Positions 1 to 9,029 of a stretch of 36,945 bases of DNA are shown here, in pieces (the stretch's first letter is position 1; the number at the start of each line of letters is the position of its first letter). Both the position numbers and the translations under genes were made by a program. Origin of the DNA: Gemmatimonadales bacterium UBA1120 (GTDB lineage Bacteria; Gemmatimonadota; Gemmatimonadetes; Longimicrobiales; Gaopeijiaceae); assembly GCA_002313925.1 (NCBI GenBank), contig DCAZ01000079.1:1-36945 (forward strand), read 5' to 3'. The notes beneath the pieces are model-generated. The model saw only the letters and a list, made by a program, of their open reading frames with translations. It did no database searches and had not been told where the DNA came from.

Positions 1-117
1 CCTCCTACGCAGCGGCTTGCTACCCGTGTCTTAGTTCTCTGCGAATCATGAGGGGTTGGCGGGTTCCGGAAAAGTAGAACAACATCTGTTTCAACTAGCA
101 TCGAGGGGAGAAACAAC

Positions 118-148
118 CTACAAGCACGCTCTTCTATCACGCTTGTAG
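118..148. other. Small inverted repeat upstream of the first gene
   Basis: An 8-bp perfect inverted repeat (CTACAAGC at 118-125, GCTTGTAG at 141-148) encloses a 15-base loop, about 80 bases before the first coding start. It could be a 5'-UTR hairpin or an operator, or chance. There is no T-tract after it, so it is not a convincing terminator. The rest of 1-227 holds no open frame that I can support. Confidence 0.25.
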
Positions 149-227
149 CTACCGAAGACGGCCCCTAGGTTCGCTTTCTAACCCAGTTCTGATGCACCTG
201 CTCTACCCCGGTACCCGGAGTGGAACC

Positions 228-3200
228 ATGCGCCATATTCCGATCCTCGTCACGATATCTCTAGTCCTGAGCAACTCTGTAACGACCACCGTGTCGGCCC
301 AAGCTCAGACAACAAGAATGGACCTGGCCACACTATACGATCTCGGTAATCTCGTGGTCGACACCAACGCAGATAGTGTGCCAGACTTGGTGAATGCGTC
401 TCTCATCCTAGGTGAGACACCTAGCATCAGTGAGATGGCAGCAGCAGCAGAGATCTCAGCTCGTCTCGGTTTCGAGACGATGGCGATGAACCTCCCCATC
501 CAGCGAGGAATTTCAGCCGAAGGGATTCTAATCGTGATCGGGCGGAGTGGCTTGGCCAGCTCTGGCTTGAGCTCACCGGGTATTGATCCAACCTCACTCG
601 ACGCTGGAGAGGGCTCGGTAGTCATTCGAAATGTGGATGACCGCACCTGGGTGCTCATTGTTGGTGGTGACGATGAAGGACTGATGGCCGCTGCCCGTCT
701 CTTTTCCGGTGTACTTCCTCATACGAGGACGCTCTCAACCGCCAAACTAGGTGCGGTTGCTGAAGACCTTTCCGATGCGCTGGTGAATGCAGGAGTAGTG
801 GATGGGGAAGTCCGGTTGACTCAGGCACGTGCCAGAATAGATAGAGATGGCGTGTCCCGAGTCGTTGCCGATATCACAGTCGATCCTGCTGACATTGATT
901 CAGCAGCAACAGCGATGCGTCGTCTCCGGGACCTAGAACCTGGTGACGAAGACTCTAGTCCAGAAGAATCTTCTGAGATTTCTGAGCAAGAAACGGATTC
1001 GGTCACAACTCAGGGCGATGATCAGGAGGACAACCGCATTCCCTTGTCCTATCCTGGCCTCGGTTCGGTAGAGGCAAGAATTACCGACGGGCCCGTAATC
1101 CGTCTTCAGGGCCGAGCAGAACCCGACCCTCCGGGACCCATCTCCGGGAGACCTGGTAGCGGTGCGAAAAACGACCTGGACCTCTCAAGCCTATACACGA
1201 CAGACGGGTTCTTAGGTGGAGGACCTATCCCTGATCGTATCGATGTCATGCTTGTTCCAGGGTCCTCAGGCATAGAAGGGTTACCTGACCTAGCTGGAAG
1301 ACTTGGTCTCGAGTCCACTGGATTTATTGTGCCACTTGTTCGACCAGCTGAGACCTTCGACAACCCCGGATCACAACCTACCCTGGTCCTGATTGGCACT
1401 GAGAACCGGTTCACGGACCAACTCGCCGACAGTGGCCTGATCAACACTTCTGACTTGGAGCCCGGGGAGGGCCTAATCCAGATTGTTCCAGACGCGTTCG
1501 GGTCAAAATCTTCACTTGTTGTGACAGGAAGCGATGACTCCGGTGCCCTGAGAGCGTTAGAGCAAGTCGCTTTGACCTTTCCTTATCTTGATGAACGCGG
1601 GAAAGACCGGCCAACCGTGGATGACGTTGAGCAGGAAGTATGGGATGCACTCTCTGGGCACTCGCCTGTAGGACAAGCAGCAATTGGCTTGTACAAGCTT
1701 GATCGCATAGCAGATAAACTTTCTGACGTTACCGTCTCTTCCGCCCGCGTGCTCATGTCGGTTGAGAAAGCGGAAGATGGCCTAGGTGAGTACGTTCGGG
1801 CGAGAGCTTCCTCCAGCCTGGGAACGGACAATCTCGAAGTCCTAATCGACGATCGAGATGTCCAACAAGCCGGCACAATCTTCGAAGAGACGAAGACACT
1901 TCCGTCCGAGGTTGACCGCTTTTGGTCTCTCTTCCGAGAAACAATCATCCCGGCAGCGATAGCAGGTCAGCCGATTCGGGTAGAAGCGCGCTTGAGTGAG
2001 CCTCCTGAGCTTCGTGCCCAAATCGCTAGTGAAGCTCAGCAAACATTGATTGATGCGGGGGCTGACCCTGCCAACACGGAAGTGCGTATCCTCTCTGCGT
2101 TCAAACAGGGCTATTCCTGGCTCGAAGAAGTGATCGCGCCAAGACTCCAAGGTCACACCTTGGGAGAGATCCTTATCAGTTTTCGGAAAAATGACCCTCC
2201 AGAGGACTGGCCACAACAAGCGATTAATACACCAGTCCGATGGCTGCACGAGATCTTTCCGATTGACGAGGTATTCGCGCGCGATCTTGGTCTTGAACTC
2301 GAACAGATAAGGTTTGAGCAAGTGACCGAAGGTCCTACGTACGAAGTACGCGTAACGGACACGTCGGGCTCGGTCATTCTCAACGAGAGCTTTGATCCAA
2401 AATGGGTCCTTCGCCCATACTTCGACCGATTCCGAGACTACGAGCAGGTCAAGGTGACCACTGGTTGGCTGCAGGCTACTGCTGATGGCCGAACCATCAC
2501 AGATGAACGGATTGTGACGGATCCTGAGGCGTTTTGGGATTATTACCAAGCCGAGGTTCTGCCAGTCATTTATGACTACGTGATGGAACTGCACGAGGGG
2601 ATACCGAACGGTGGCAGTGGGGATGCCCCCTATTTCGGATCACTGACAGTCGAGATGGCAATGAGTGAGCCCGATTACCGGCTGGGCATCGATAACGAAA
2701 TCCATGCACCCATGGATGCCCTACACGAAGAAATCTACTTCGGCACAATCGAGTTCTTCGACATCCTGGGCCGCAACTCACGCGGACAAGGACTGACATT
2801 CCCAGGACGAGTGATACCTCGCATGCGGCCCAAGTCGGACGGGTCGGCTGCAACGGTTGAGGTCGTATTTACAGGCTTCGCCACCTCACGCCCAGCCGTC
2901 ATCGTTGAATATCAGGACGACGAAGGAGGCACGGGTGAAGTGCGCCTTGACATTCCGAAAACAGGACTTGAGCGACCTTCTGCGAGACTAGCCAAGGTTC
3001 ATGAAGATGAGCCTGGGCTCAGACATCTAGGTCTGAGGGTGCGTGTCGACACGGATCTAGACACACGTGACAGTCTCATCACTCTCTCTGCTCCGGAAGC
3101 CGTCGACCGAAGTATGGTCTCGGCCGCGCAGATTGAAGCAACGATTCGGGAAATTGAGTCACTACGCAGCCAGGGCCTCTATAGTACCGCGCTCTCCTAC

Positions 3201-4523
3201 CACGGATTAGGCTCAATCGAGATCTGGGCGGAGTGGACTCACAAGCAGGATCCCAACTCCCGACGAACCGTGACACTCGACGGCAACGGATCGCCAAATC
3301 CACTCGCCGAATGGCGGAGCCTATTGCCTGAGAACTGGTCGTATCAGGGTGACCGCATTGTTCAGTGGGATACCCCGATCCCTCCTCCCGAGGGTCACCA
3401 GATGATTGCAAAAATGGCGGCTTCTTTTGACGAAGCCTCGATTTACAGAGTCGGTCACTCCTACCTCGGCAAAGAAATCTGGGCGATGGACCTTATGCCG
3501 TTGGTCTCCGCCACACACTGGTCGCACGTCAAGGCGACCACGTTCAAACCAACGGTCGTTTACTCGGCGAGGCAGCATGCGAATGAGGTTTCATCGACTA
3601 GCCACGTGCTACGTCATGCGGAGCTGCTCCTAACTGATTCTCTACAGCGGGCGAAACTCAACCGGGTCAACGTGATCGTACATCCGTTCACGAACCCGGA
3701 CGGTGCACAACTAGCGTACGACCTCTATAGAACAAATCCCGATTACATCCTCCACGCTGGATACCTTGGGTCTCTCGGGCAGGATGCGACTTCCGGTGGA
3801 AATGATGATCACGCGATCTACCCGGAATCAACTGTCAGAGGGAAACTCTGGGCTACCTGGCTCCCAGACATCTTCCTCAACCCGCACGGCTACCCGAGCC
3901 ACCAGGTCGTGCAACTATTCAGCGAATACACCGGGCTCGTCAGACGTGGGCGAGTGACAGAACGTAACTGGGGCTTCAACAAAGGCTGGTTCATGCCCGG
4001 CTTTAACTTCATAGACAATCCAAGTTTCCCCCGCCATAAGGAAGCCGCGTTCCAGATTCGAGACTACATCACATCAGGCATCAACTCAAATCAAGACGTT
4101 TTCGAGATGAACCAGCGTAACTACGCTCGATATAGACGCTACGGAGCCAATTTTGATCCAGAAACTTTCAGGCTCCCCATGACGGATAGCGTCTTGATTC
4201 AGATGCCCCTCAAGGGCTCAAGCGGTGAAGGTGGAGGTGGCTACAACCCTCGCGTAACAATCTGGAGTGGTACAACGGAAGCTCCTGATGAAACCGCCTA
4301 CGGTCCCTGGATGGAGCTAGTCGGAAAAGCAGGCCTGTCATGGGACCAAGCGATCCTCGACTACCTGAATGACGGAGATCACAAGGTCGGCCGATCGGGC
4401 TCACACTTCTTCGGCGGCGTATCCCTTAGGATGAATCGACCTCGACCTCCGGGAAATGAGGACGAGGACCAGAGCGGTGTTGATCGGAATCCTACGCGGG
4501 CGCTCTTGCGGTACAAACCATAA
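228..4523 (+). CDS. Very large secreted M14-like zinc carboxypeptidase with duplicated N-terminal domain
   Basis: The start at 228 is chosen over an in-frame ATG at 192 because it has GGAG seven bases upstream and begins directly with a Sec signal peptide (MRHIPILVTISLVL, cleavage near A-Q-A). The protein is 1431 aa, far longer than ordinary 300-450 aa M14 peptidases. Two related alpha/beta-looking segments lie at 318-722 and 1173-1592; both contain a DL..LY start, a GEG segment and a G(G/S)DD hairpin. They are separated by an acidic low-complexity linker. The peptidase-like domain is near the C-terminus: a QHANE zinc motif (H1117, E1120), a downstream NPDG, and an NPHGYPSH segment whose histidine (H1220) fits the third zinc ligand. 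I could not place the catalytic general-base glutamate with certainty. It probably acts on peptides or peptidoglycan-like substrates in the periplasm or outside; substrate unknown. The M14 assignment rests on motifs. Confidence 0.8.
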   Translation: MRHIPILVTISLVLSNSVTTTVSAQAQTTRMDLATLYDLGNLVVDTNADSVPDLVNASLILGETPSISEMAAAAEISARLGFETMAMNLPIQRGISAEGILIVIGRSGLASSGLSSPGIDPTSLDAGEGSVVIRNVDDRTWVLIVGGDDEGLMAAARLFSGVLPHTRTLSTAKLGAVAEDLSDALVNAGVVDGEVRLTQARARIDRDGVSRVVADITVDPADIDSAATAMRRLRDLEPGDEDSSPEESSEISEQETDSVTTQGDDQEDNRIPLSYPGLGSVEARITDGPVIRLQGRAEPDPPGPISGRPGSGAKNDLDLSSLYTTDGFLGGGPIPDRIDVMLVPGSSGIEGLPDLAGRLGLESTGFIVPLVRPAETFDNPGSQPTLVLIGTENRFTDQLADSGLINTSDLEPGEGLIQIVPDAFGSKSSLVVTGSDDSGALRALEQVALTFPYLDERGKDRPTVDDVEQEVWDALSGHSPVGQAAIGLYKLDRIADKLSDVTVSSARVLMSVEKAEDGLGEYVRARASSSLGTDNLEVLIDDRDVQQAGTIFEETKTLPSEVDRFWSLFRETIIPAAIAGQPIRVEARLSEPPELRAQIASEAQQTLIDAGADPANTEVRILSAFKQGYSWLEEVIAPRLQGHTLGEILISFRKNDPPEDWPQQAINTPVRWLHEIFPIDEVFARDLGLELEQIRFEQVTEGPTYEVRVTDTSGSVILNESFDPKWVLRPYFDRFRDYEQVKVTTGWLQATADGRTITDERIVTDPEAFWDYYQAEVLPVIYDYVMELHEGIPNGGSGDAPYFGSLTVEMAMSEPDYRLGIDNEIHAPMDALHEEIYFGTIEFFDILGRNSRGQGLTFPGRVIPRMRPKSDGSAATVEVVFTGFATSRPAVIVEYQDDEGGTGEVRLDIPKTGLERPSARLAKVHEDEPGLRHLGLRVRVDTDLDTRDSLITLSAPEAVDRSMVSAAQIEATIREIESLRSQGLYSTALSYHGLGSIEIWAEWTHKQDPNSRRTVTLDGNGSPNPLAEWRSLLPENWSYQGDRIVQWDTPIPPPEGHQMIAKMAASFDEASIYRVGHSYLGKEIWAMDLMPLVSATHWSHVKATTFKPTVVYSARQHANEVSSTSHVLRHAELLLTDSLQRAKLNRVNVIVHPFTNPDGAQLAYDLYRTNPDYILHAGYLGSLGQDATSGGNDDHAIYPESTVRGKLWATWLPDIFLNPHGYPSHQVVQLFSEYTGLVRRGRVTERNWGFNKGWFMPGFNFIDNPSFPRHKEAAFQIRDYITSGINSNQDVFEMNQRNYARYRRYGANFDPETFRLPMTDSVLIQMPLKGSSGEGGGGYNPRVTIWSGTTEAPDETAYGPWMELVGKAGLSWDQAILDYLNDGDHKVGRSGSHFFGGVSLRMNRPRPPGNEDEDQSGVDRNPTRALLRYKP
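318..1592 (+). repeat. Internal domain duplication in the M14-like protein (318-722 and 1173-1592)
   Basis: Two segments of about 135-140 residues share the same order of motifs. Each starts with a (M/L)DL..LY box, then an (A/G)RLG(F/L)E(S/T) box, a hydrophobic strand ending in I(G/V)IG-like residues, a D(L/A)..GEG box, and a final V.G.DD.G....A helix. Identity is low, so the duplication is old. The V.GGDD.G..AA style resembles accessory alpha/beta domains attached to secreted hydrolases; that comparison is from memory and not tested. Confidence 0.6.
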
Positions 4524-4577
4524 ATACGCCCTTTTTGTGAAAGATAGTCTTACTCGAACCCTCCCTCCCAATGAGCA

Positions 4578-5027
4578 ATGAATAATAGCCCAAAGCTTAG
4601 CCTCGCAGTTGTCATAACGACGTTGTTAGCCTGCGGTGATGCGCCCCCAGCGGAAACCGATGCAGATCCTGCCAGTGACGCTCCCATTGGGACAGTCACG
4701 ATCACTCAACCCGCTACAGGATCTCAGGTAATGGGCGGGAATGTTACCGTGAGCCTACAGGTTGCAGGGTTCCCGATCGTGCCTGCAGGGGACATGACAT
4801 CCGGGTCAGGTCATCATCACCTGTATCTAGATGCTGACCTGACAGGAGTTGGTGAGCCGGTTCCGACTGTACCGGGTAGTATCATCCACATGGGAGATGG
4901 CTCGTCTGAGTTCACGTTCGAGGGTGTAGCCCCCGGAGAGCATAGACTCATTGCAGTAGTAGCTGATGGAATTCACATCCCACTTCAGCCATGGGTTGTT
5001 GATACCGTAACGTTTACGGTCAACTAA
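4578..5027 (+). CDS. DUF4399-like lipoprotein
   Basis: 149 aa. The N-terminus is a lipoprotein signal with lipobox TLLAC (C19), so it is predicted to be lipid-anchored in the envelope. An acidic, proline-rich linker follows, then a compact beta-rich domain with GSGHHHLYLD (histidine cluster), a PLQPW turn and a closing VDTVTFTV strand. The GHHHL pattern and the G.H.LTA-like strand GEHRLIAVVADG are typical of DUF4399, a small domain of unknown function often found in secreted proteins of marine bacteria. The histidines could bind metal. It lies 54 bases after the M14-like gene on the same strand, so the two may be co-transcribed. No strong ribosome binding site is visible before the ATG. Confidence 0.75.
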   Translation: MNNSPKLSLAVVITTLLACGDAPPAETDADPASDAPIGTVTITQPATGSQVMGGNVTVSLQVAGFPIVPAGDMTSGSGHHHLYLDADLTGVGEPVPTVPGSIIHMGDGSSEFTFEGVAPGEHRLIAVVADGIHIPLQPWVVDTVTFTVN

Positions 5028-5138
5028 TCGGCGAGAGCAAGCCGCACATCATGCCAGCCCGATTCACACTCGGCTCTTTGGTGGGGTCACATCTGATTAT
5101 TGAGGGAAACTATCTTGACTCTGTCTGAAGGTTTCTGG

Positions 5139-5561
5139 ATGAGAATCAGAACTCCTGGGCTTCTTGTATTGGCCGGGCTCGTGGTGGGCTGTGCTGGTTC
5201 ACCAGGGCCTGGAGATGCCGGATACCCCTACAACGTGGCCGGTGACTACTCTGGCTCACTCACAGTAGCCGGCGTAACAATGACCGGCACCATACAAGTC
5301 AGCACCCAGCCTGGGGGGGCAGTGACTGGCACAGTGTCAGTAAATCGACCAATCCAGATCAATGGTACATTTAATGGGACTCTAGCAGGGGACCAGCTTA
5401 CGGTAGGGATCACATACGGAAACAACCCGGCCACCGGGTGCAGTGGCGGCACCATGGACGGTGCCTTAACAATCTCGGAACACGGAGCAAACATATCGGG
5501 GGCCGTAAAGATCGCCGACTGCGGTGAGATACTCGATGCAACCATCGACTTCTCTCGCTGA
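5139..5561 (+). CDS. Small lipoprotein, function unknown
   Basis: The start at 5139 is preferred over an upstream TTG at 5100: GAAGG lies about seven bases before it and the product then begins with a regular lipoprotein signal (MRIRTPGLLVLAGLVVGC, lipobox VVGC, C18). The mature part, about 120 aa, is rich in glycine, threonine and alternating hydrophobic residues (GTIQVSTQPGG, GTFNGTLAGDQLTVGI). This suggests an all-beta barrel or sandwich of the kind seen in small envelope lipoproteins. Two cysteines (in TGCSGG and ADCGE) could form a disulphide. I do not recognise a named family. It sits between the DUF4399 lipoprotein and the metzincin protease, all on the same strand. Confidence 0.7.
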   Translation: MRIRTPGLLVLAGLVVGCAGSPGPGDAGYPYNVAGDYSGSLTVAGVTMTGTIQVSTQPGGAVTGTVSVNRPIQINGTFNGTLAGDQLTVGITYGNNPATGCSGGTMDGALTISEHGANISGAVKIADCGEILDATIDFSR

Positions 5562-5618
5562 AAGCACCCAAGCGTACCCATAAGACAATTCAGTAGTAGA
5601 AATATCTAGGAGGACCGC

Positions 5619-8156
5619 ATGACCTCAGCAGGATCTAAGCGCTCTTTAGAGTCGTTCGTCATAGTTGCACTCCTGGCGAGTGTGTTATCAAACCCACTCT
5701 CTGCTCAACGAGGCAGTAGTGGGGATCAAAGCATGGGGGATCTTCCTACCATTGAGGAGAAAACCGATGGTATGGCTAGCCTTGAGGGGTTTCTCCCCCT
5801 GTACTGGGACGCCGGCCTCGGTCAGCTCTGGATGGAGATTCCGGAGCTTGATGAAGAAATGATCCATTTTGCTGGATTTGGTGCGGGACTCGGATCAAAT
5901 GATATCGGTCTCGACCGTGGGGCCCTACGTGGCTCGAGAATCGTCAAATTTGAACGAGTAGGTCGTAAGATTTTAATGGTTCAGCCCAATTATCGTTTCA
6001 GGGCGAACAGTGACAACCCGTCTGAGACGCAAGCAGTGCGAGATGCGTTTGCGAGATCAATCCTCTGGAGCTTTGCCCCAGCTGCAGAAACGGGCGGGCG
6101 CGTCCTCGTTGATCTGACAGACTTTCTAATTAGAGATGCTACGAATGCCGGCCAAAGGATGAGTCCAGGGACGTACCAGTTAGATAACAGCCGAAGCTCA
6201 GTCTACATGGACATGACAAACTCGTTTCCGACAAATACAGAGTTGGAAGTAGAACTCACCTTCGTCCAGCAATCAGGTGGTGGTGGTGGCCGTGGCGGGA
6301 GAGGTGGGGGCGGATTCGAAGGTGTAGGTAGCGTTGCCTCGACCGGCGAAGCGGCAAGCATCCGTGTTCACCACTCATTCGTTCAACTTCCAGATGATGA
6401 CTACGAACCGCGGATGTTCGATCCGCGTTCTGGCTACGGATCGTCGAGCTACCAGGACTATGCAGTACCCCTCGACGAACCAATGACCCAGCGTTTTATC
6501 CGGCGCCATCGGCTTCAAAAGCAAGATCCATCTGCAGCGGTAAGTGATCCTGTGGAGCCGATTATCTACTACCTGGACCCTGGGGCTCCAGAACCGATTC
6601 GTTCCGCCCTTCTGGACGGAGCTAGGTGGTGGAATCAGGCTTTTGAGGCAGCAGGATATCGTGATGCCTTCCAAGTCACACTGAGGCCAGACAGCATTAG
6701 TTCATTGGATGCTCGCTACAACGTCATCAATTGGGTACACCGTTCCACACGAGGCTGGAGTACCGGCGGATCAGTGTCCGATCCTCGCACTGGAGAAATT
6801 ATTAAGGGGGTCGTGACTCTTGGCTCACTCCGGGTTCGGCAGGACTACATGATCGCCGAGGGCTTACTCTCTCCTTATACAGAAGGCGATGAAGAGACAC
6901 CCGAGATCGCCGAGTGGGCGCTGGCCCGGATCCGCCAGCTTTCGGCACATGAAGTGGGGCATACGATCGGGTTAGGCCACAACTACTACAATAGCACTGC
7001 TGGTCGTATCTCAGTGATGGATTACCCACATCCCCTCGTCACCCTTAACGGTGATGGCTCGTTAGACCATTCTCAGGTCTACGACGTGGGGATCGGTGAC
7101 TGGGATAAGGCCGCTGTCACTTTCGGGTATCAAGACTTCGTCGGTGGGGGAGATGACGAAGCTGCCCTGATAAAAGTTCTTGAAGACGCCTGGAATAATG
7201 ATGTGCGCTATATGTCAAACCAGGATGTCCAGACAACGCCCCAAGCAGACCAATGGGCGAATGGCACTGACATGGCTGACGAATTGGACCGAATGATGGA
7301 TGTGAGATCAGTGGCCATGTCCCGGTTCGGCGAGGCAGCCATCAAGAACGGAATGCCCATGGCAACAATCGAAGAGGTACTAGTACCCCTGTATCTACAT
7401 CATCGATATCAGGTGGAATCCACTGCATCGGTAATGGGTGGGGTGGGCTACATCTATGCGGCTAGAGGTGATGGCCTGAGACCTGTCTGGCATATTGCTT
7501 CTGAGTATCAAAATCGAGCATTGGATGCTCTAATGAGAACTCTTTCTTCTAGCGAGTTAGCCCTTCCGACTTCAGTTCTCGAGGCGATTCCTCCAAGACC
7601 CCCAGGATACGGCAGAACACGAGAGCTTTTCCCGCGCTATACAGGCTCCGCCTTTGATGCGCTCACACCTGCATTCGTAGCGGCAAGCCACACCGTGAAC
7701 AATATCCTCACGGCAGACCGAGCAGCGAGACTGGTGGAACAGAAGATGCTGGATCCTTCGATGCCGGGCTTGAACGATGTCCTACAAAGACTTTTCCAGG
7801 CCGCTTTTGAGGGAGAGGCAAACAATAGTTACGAGACCGAGATCAGAAATACGGTTGCTGGCGTAGTAATTGAAAGGGTGAAATCGCTAGCGGAAACCGC
7901 GCCAATGATGCAGGTGAGAGCGCAGTCGACATTCGCACTTAGAACCTTGGCCGGTCGCCTTGCGGAGATGGAGCCTTCTGGCACTTCTGTGCTACTCCAG
8001 CTTGACATAAGGCGATTTCTCGGAAGGCCTTATGATTCAGGACAAATGCCGAGTTCGGTGAGTGCTCCTCCAGGAGCCCCAATCGGACAGCCAGCTATGG
8101 ATTGGCTCGGACTCCTCGAGCCTTGGTGCACTTGGATCGATGGAGAGTGGAGATGA
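5619..8156 (+). CDS. Secreted zinc-dependent metalloprotease (metzincin motif, DUF5117/DUF4953-like)
   Basis: 845 aa with a near-ideal ribosome binding site (AGGAGG, five bases before the ATG at 5619) and a Sec signal peptide ending near S-A-Q30. The catalytic site is HEVGHTIGLGH at residues 444-454, a full HExxHxxGxxH metzincin zinc site. It is followed by a Met-turn candidate in ISVMDYPHP (M467). The N-terminal half (FLPLYWD, GLDRG, MDMTNSFPTN) looks like the DUF5117 region that precedes this protease type in Bacteroidota and Gemmatimonadota; the C-terminal half matches the helical DUF4953-type region. A glycine/arginine-rich insert lies at 6277-6320. Probable role: endoprotease in the periplasm or outside the cell. 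The stop overlaps the start of the next gene (ATGA at 8153-8156). Confidence 0.9.
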   Translation: MTSAGSKRSLESFVIVALLASVLSNPLSAQRGSSGDQSMGDLPTIEEKTDGMASLEGFLPLYWDAGLGQLWMEIPELDEEMIHFAGFGAGLGSNDIGLDRGALRGSRIVKFERVGRKILMVQPNYRFRANSDNPSETQAVRDAFARSILWSFAPAAETGGRVLVDLTDFLIRDATNAGQRMSPGTYQLDNSRSSVYMDMTNSFPTNTELEVELTFVQQSGGGGGRGGRGGGGFEGVGSVASTGEAASIRVHHSFVQLPDDDYEPRMFDPRSGYGSSSYQDYAVPLDEPMTQRFIRRHRLQKQDPSAAVSDPVEPIIYYLDPGAPEPIRSALLDGARWWNQAFEAAGYRDAFQVTLRPDSISSLDARYNVINWVHRSTRGWSTGGSVSDPRTGEIIKGVVTLGSLRVRQDYMIAEGLLSPYTEGDEETPEIAEWALARIRQLSAHEVGHTIGLGHNYYNSTAGRISVMDYPHPLVTLNGDGSLDHSQVYDVGIGDWDKAAVTFGYQDFVGGGDDEAALIKVLEDAWNNDVRYMSNQDVQTTPQADQWANGTDMADELDRMMDVRSVAMSRFGEAAIKNGMPMATIEEVLVPLYLHHRYQVESTASVMGGVGYIYAARGDGLRPVWHIASEYQNRALDALMRTLSSSELALPTSVLEAIPPRPPGYGRTRELFPRYTGSAFDALTPAFVAASHTVNNILTADRAARLVEQKMLDPSMPGLNDVLQRLFQAAFEGEANNSYETEIRNTVAGVVIERVKSLAETAPMMQVRAQSTFALRTLAGRLAEMEPSGTSVLLQLDIRRFLGRPYDSGQMPSSVSAPPGAPIGQPAMDWLGLLEPWCTWIDGEWR

Positions 8157-8158
8157 CT

Positions 8159-8989
8159 ATGAAAATCATACGAGATTTGAGACAAACAGTGGTTTTGTTG
8201 ATCGCTGCCTGCACACTCTTGCCGACCTCGCTATCCGCCACATGGTCAGTGATCGCAGTAGACGCCAGAACGGGACAGATTGTAATTGCCTCAGCAACAT
8301 GCGTTGCTCAGGGCAGATTCGCTGGCTTCCCCTCGAAAGGCCTTATGGATATCCAGGCAATCGTACTGCCAGGGATCGGTGTCGCAGCCGCGCAGGCCGG
8401 AGTCGACCGTACAAGAGAAAACCAGCAACTCATCTATGCGCAAATGAAAGCTGGAGCCGATCCCACTGAGATCCTGGAACTTCTCAAACAAGATCCGGAC
8501 ATTGAGCGGCGCCAATTTGGTATCGTAGACATGCAGGGCCGATCAGTTGGCTTTTCTGGCAGCGGTAATAGCGCTGCATCACTATCACAGCAGGGTCGCG
8601 TCACAGATACAGAAATATACTACTCTGTTCAGGGTAATATTCTGGCTTCGGATGCAGTTGTGCATAACGCAGCGCAAGCCTTCGAAGCAGAGAACGGGTC
8701 ACTCGCTGACCGAGTGATGGCAGCCATGGAAGGAGCCGATGGGGCGGGCGGGGACGTGCGTTGTACCTGTGAAACAGAGCCCGTTCCCGATGCGGCTTGC
8801 GACAGCCGGAATGCGCATGTCGCATATATCCTCCAAGCTGATACAGATGATCCTGAGGGAGCGTCATTCAATGATGGTGACTACGCGATGTACATCAGCG
8901 CGACTGATGAGGACATCGAGCCACACGAGAATGGGAACCCTGTGATCACGCTTAGAATGCGTTACGACCTATGGAAGGCGGGAGGCTAG
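8159..8989 (+). CDS. Exported DUF1028 protein (Ntn-hydrolase-like)
   Basis: DUF1028 family, predicted to have an Ntn-hydrolase-like fold; substrate unknown. Two starts are possible. ATG 8153 overlaps the protease stop, and ATG 8159 lies six bases after GGAG; I prefer 8159 (276 aa). A signal peptide precedes the domain, with cleavage near SLSA. The domain starts TWSVIAVDARTGQ and continues with GVAAAQAG and an RRQFGIVD.QG.S segment, all typical of DUF1028. The C-terminal third contains a cysteine cluster (CTCETEP, AACDS) and a DDPEGASFNDGDY segment, which look like an extracytoplasmic addition. The tight junction suggests translational coupling with the metzincin protease, so it may act on protease products; that link is inference. 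Confidence 0.85.
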   Translation: MKIIRDLRQTVVLLIAACTLLPTSLSATWSVIAVDARTGQIVIASATCVAQGRFAGFPSKGLMDIQAIVLPGIGVAAAQAGVDRTRENQQLIYAQMKAGADPTEILELLKQDPDIERRQFGIVDMQGRSVGFSGSGNSAASLSQQGRVTDTEIYYSVQGNILASDAVVHNAAQAFEAENGSLADRVMAAMEGADGAGGDVRCTCETEPVPDAACDSRNAHVAYILQADTDDPEGASFNDGDYAMYISATDEDIEPHENGNPVITLRMRYDLWKAGG

Positions 8990-9003
8990 CAGGCCCCGCC
9001 TTC
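8974..9003 (+). terminator. Hairpin across the DUF1028 stop codon, possible terminator
   Basis: A perfect 9-bp inverted repeat (GAAGGCGGG at 8974-8982, CCCGCCTTC at 8995-9003) encloses a 12-base loop containing the TAG stop codon. Only a short ATTTTC follows, so it is a weak intrinsic terminator at best. It lies between convergent genes, where termination is expected. Confidence 0.45.
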
Positions 9004-9029
9004 ACCCAATTTTCACTATTCGCAAACGA

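Noticed and set aside
1842..2594. 250-aa open frame on the minus strand
   Set aside because: Lies fully inside the M14-like gene on the opposite strand, has no ribosome binding site and no family motifs; judged a shadow frame.
4498..4538. Weak terminator after the M14-like gene (GGGCG ... CGCCC then TTTTT)
   Set aside because: The stem is only five base pairs with a loop of more than 20 bases, so it is unlikely to terminate.
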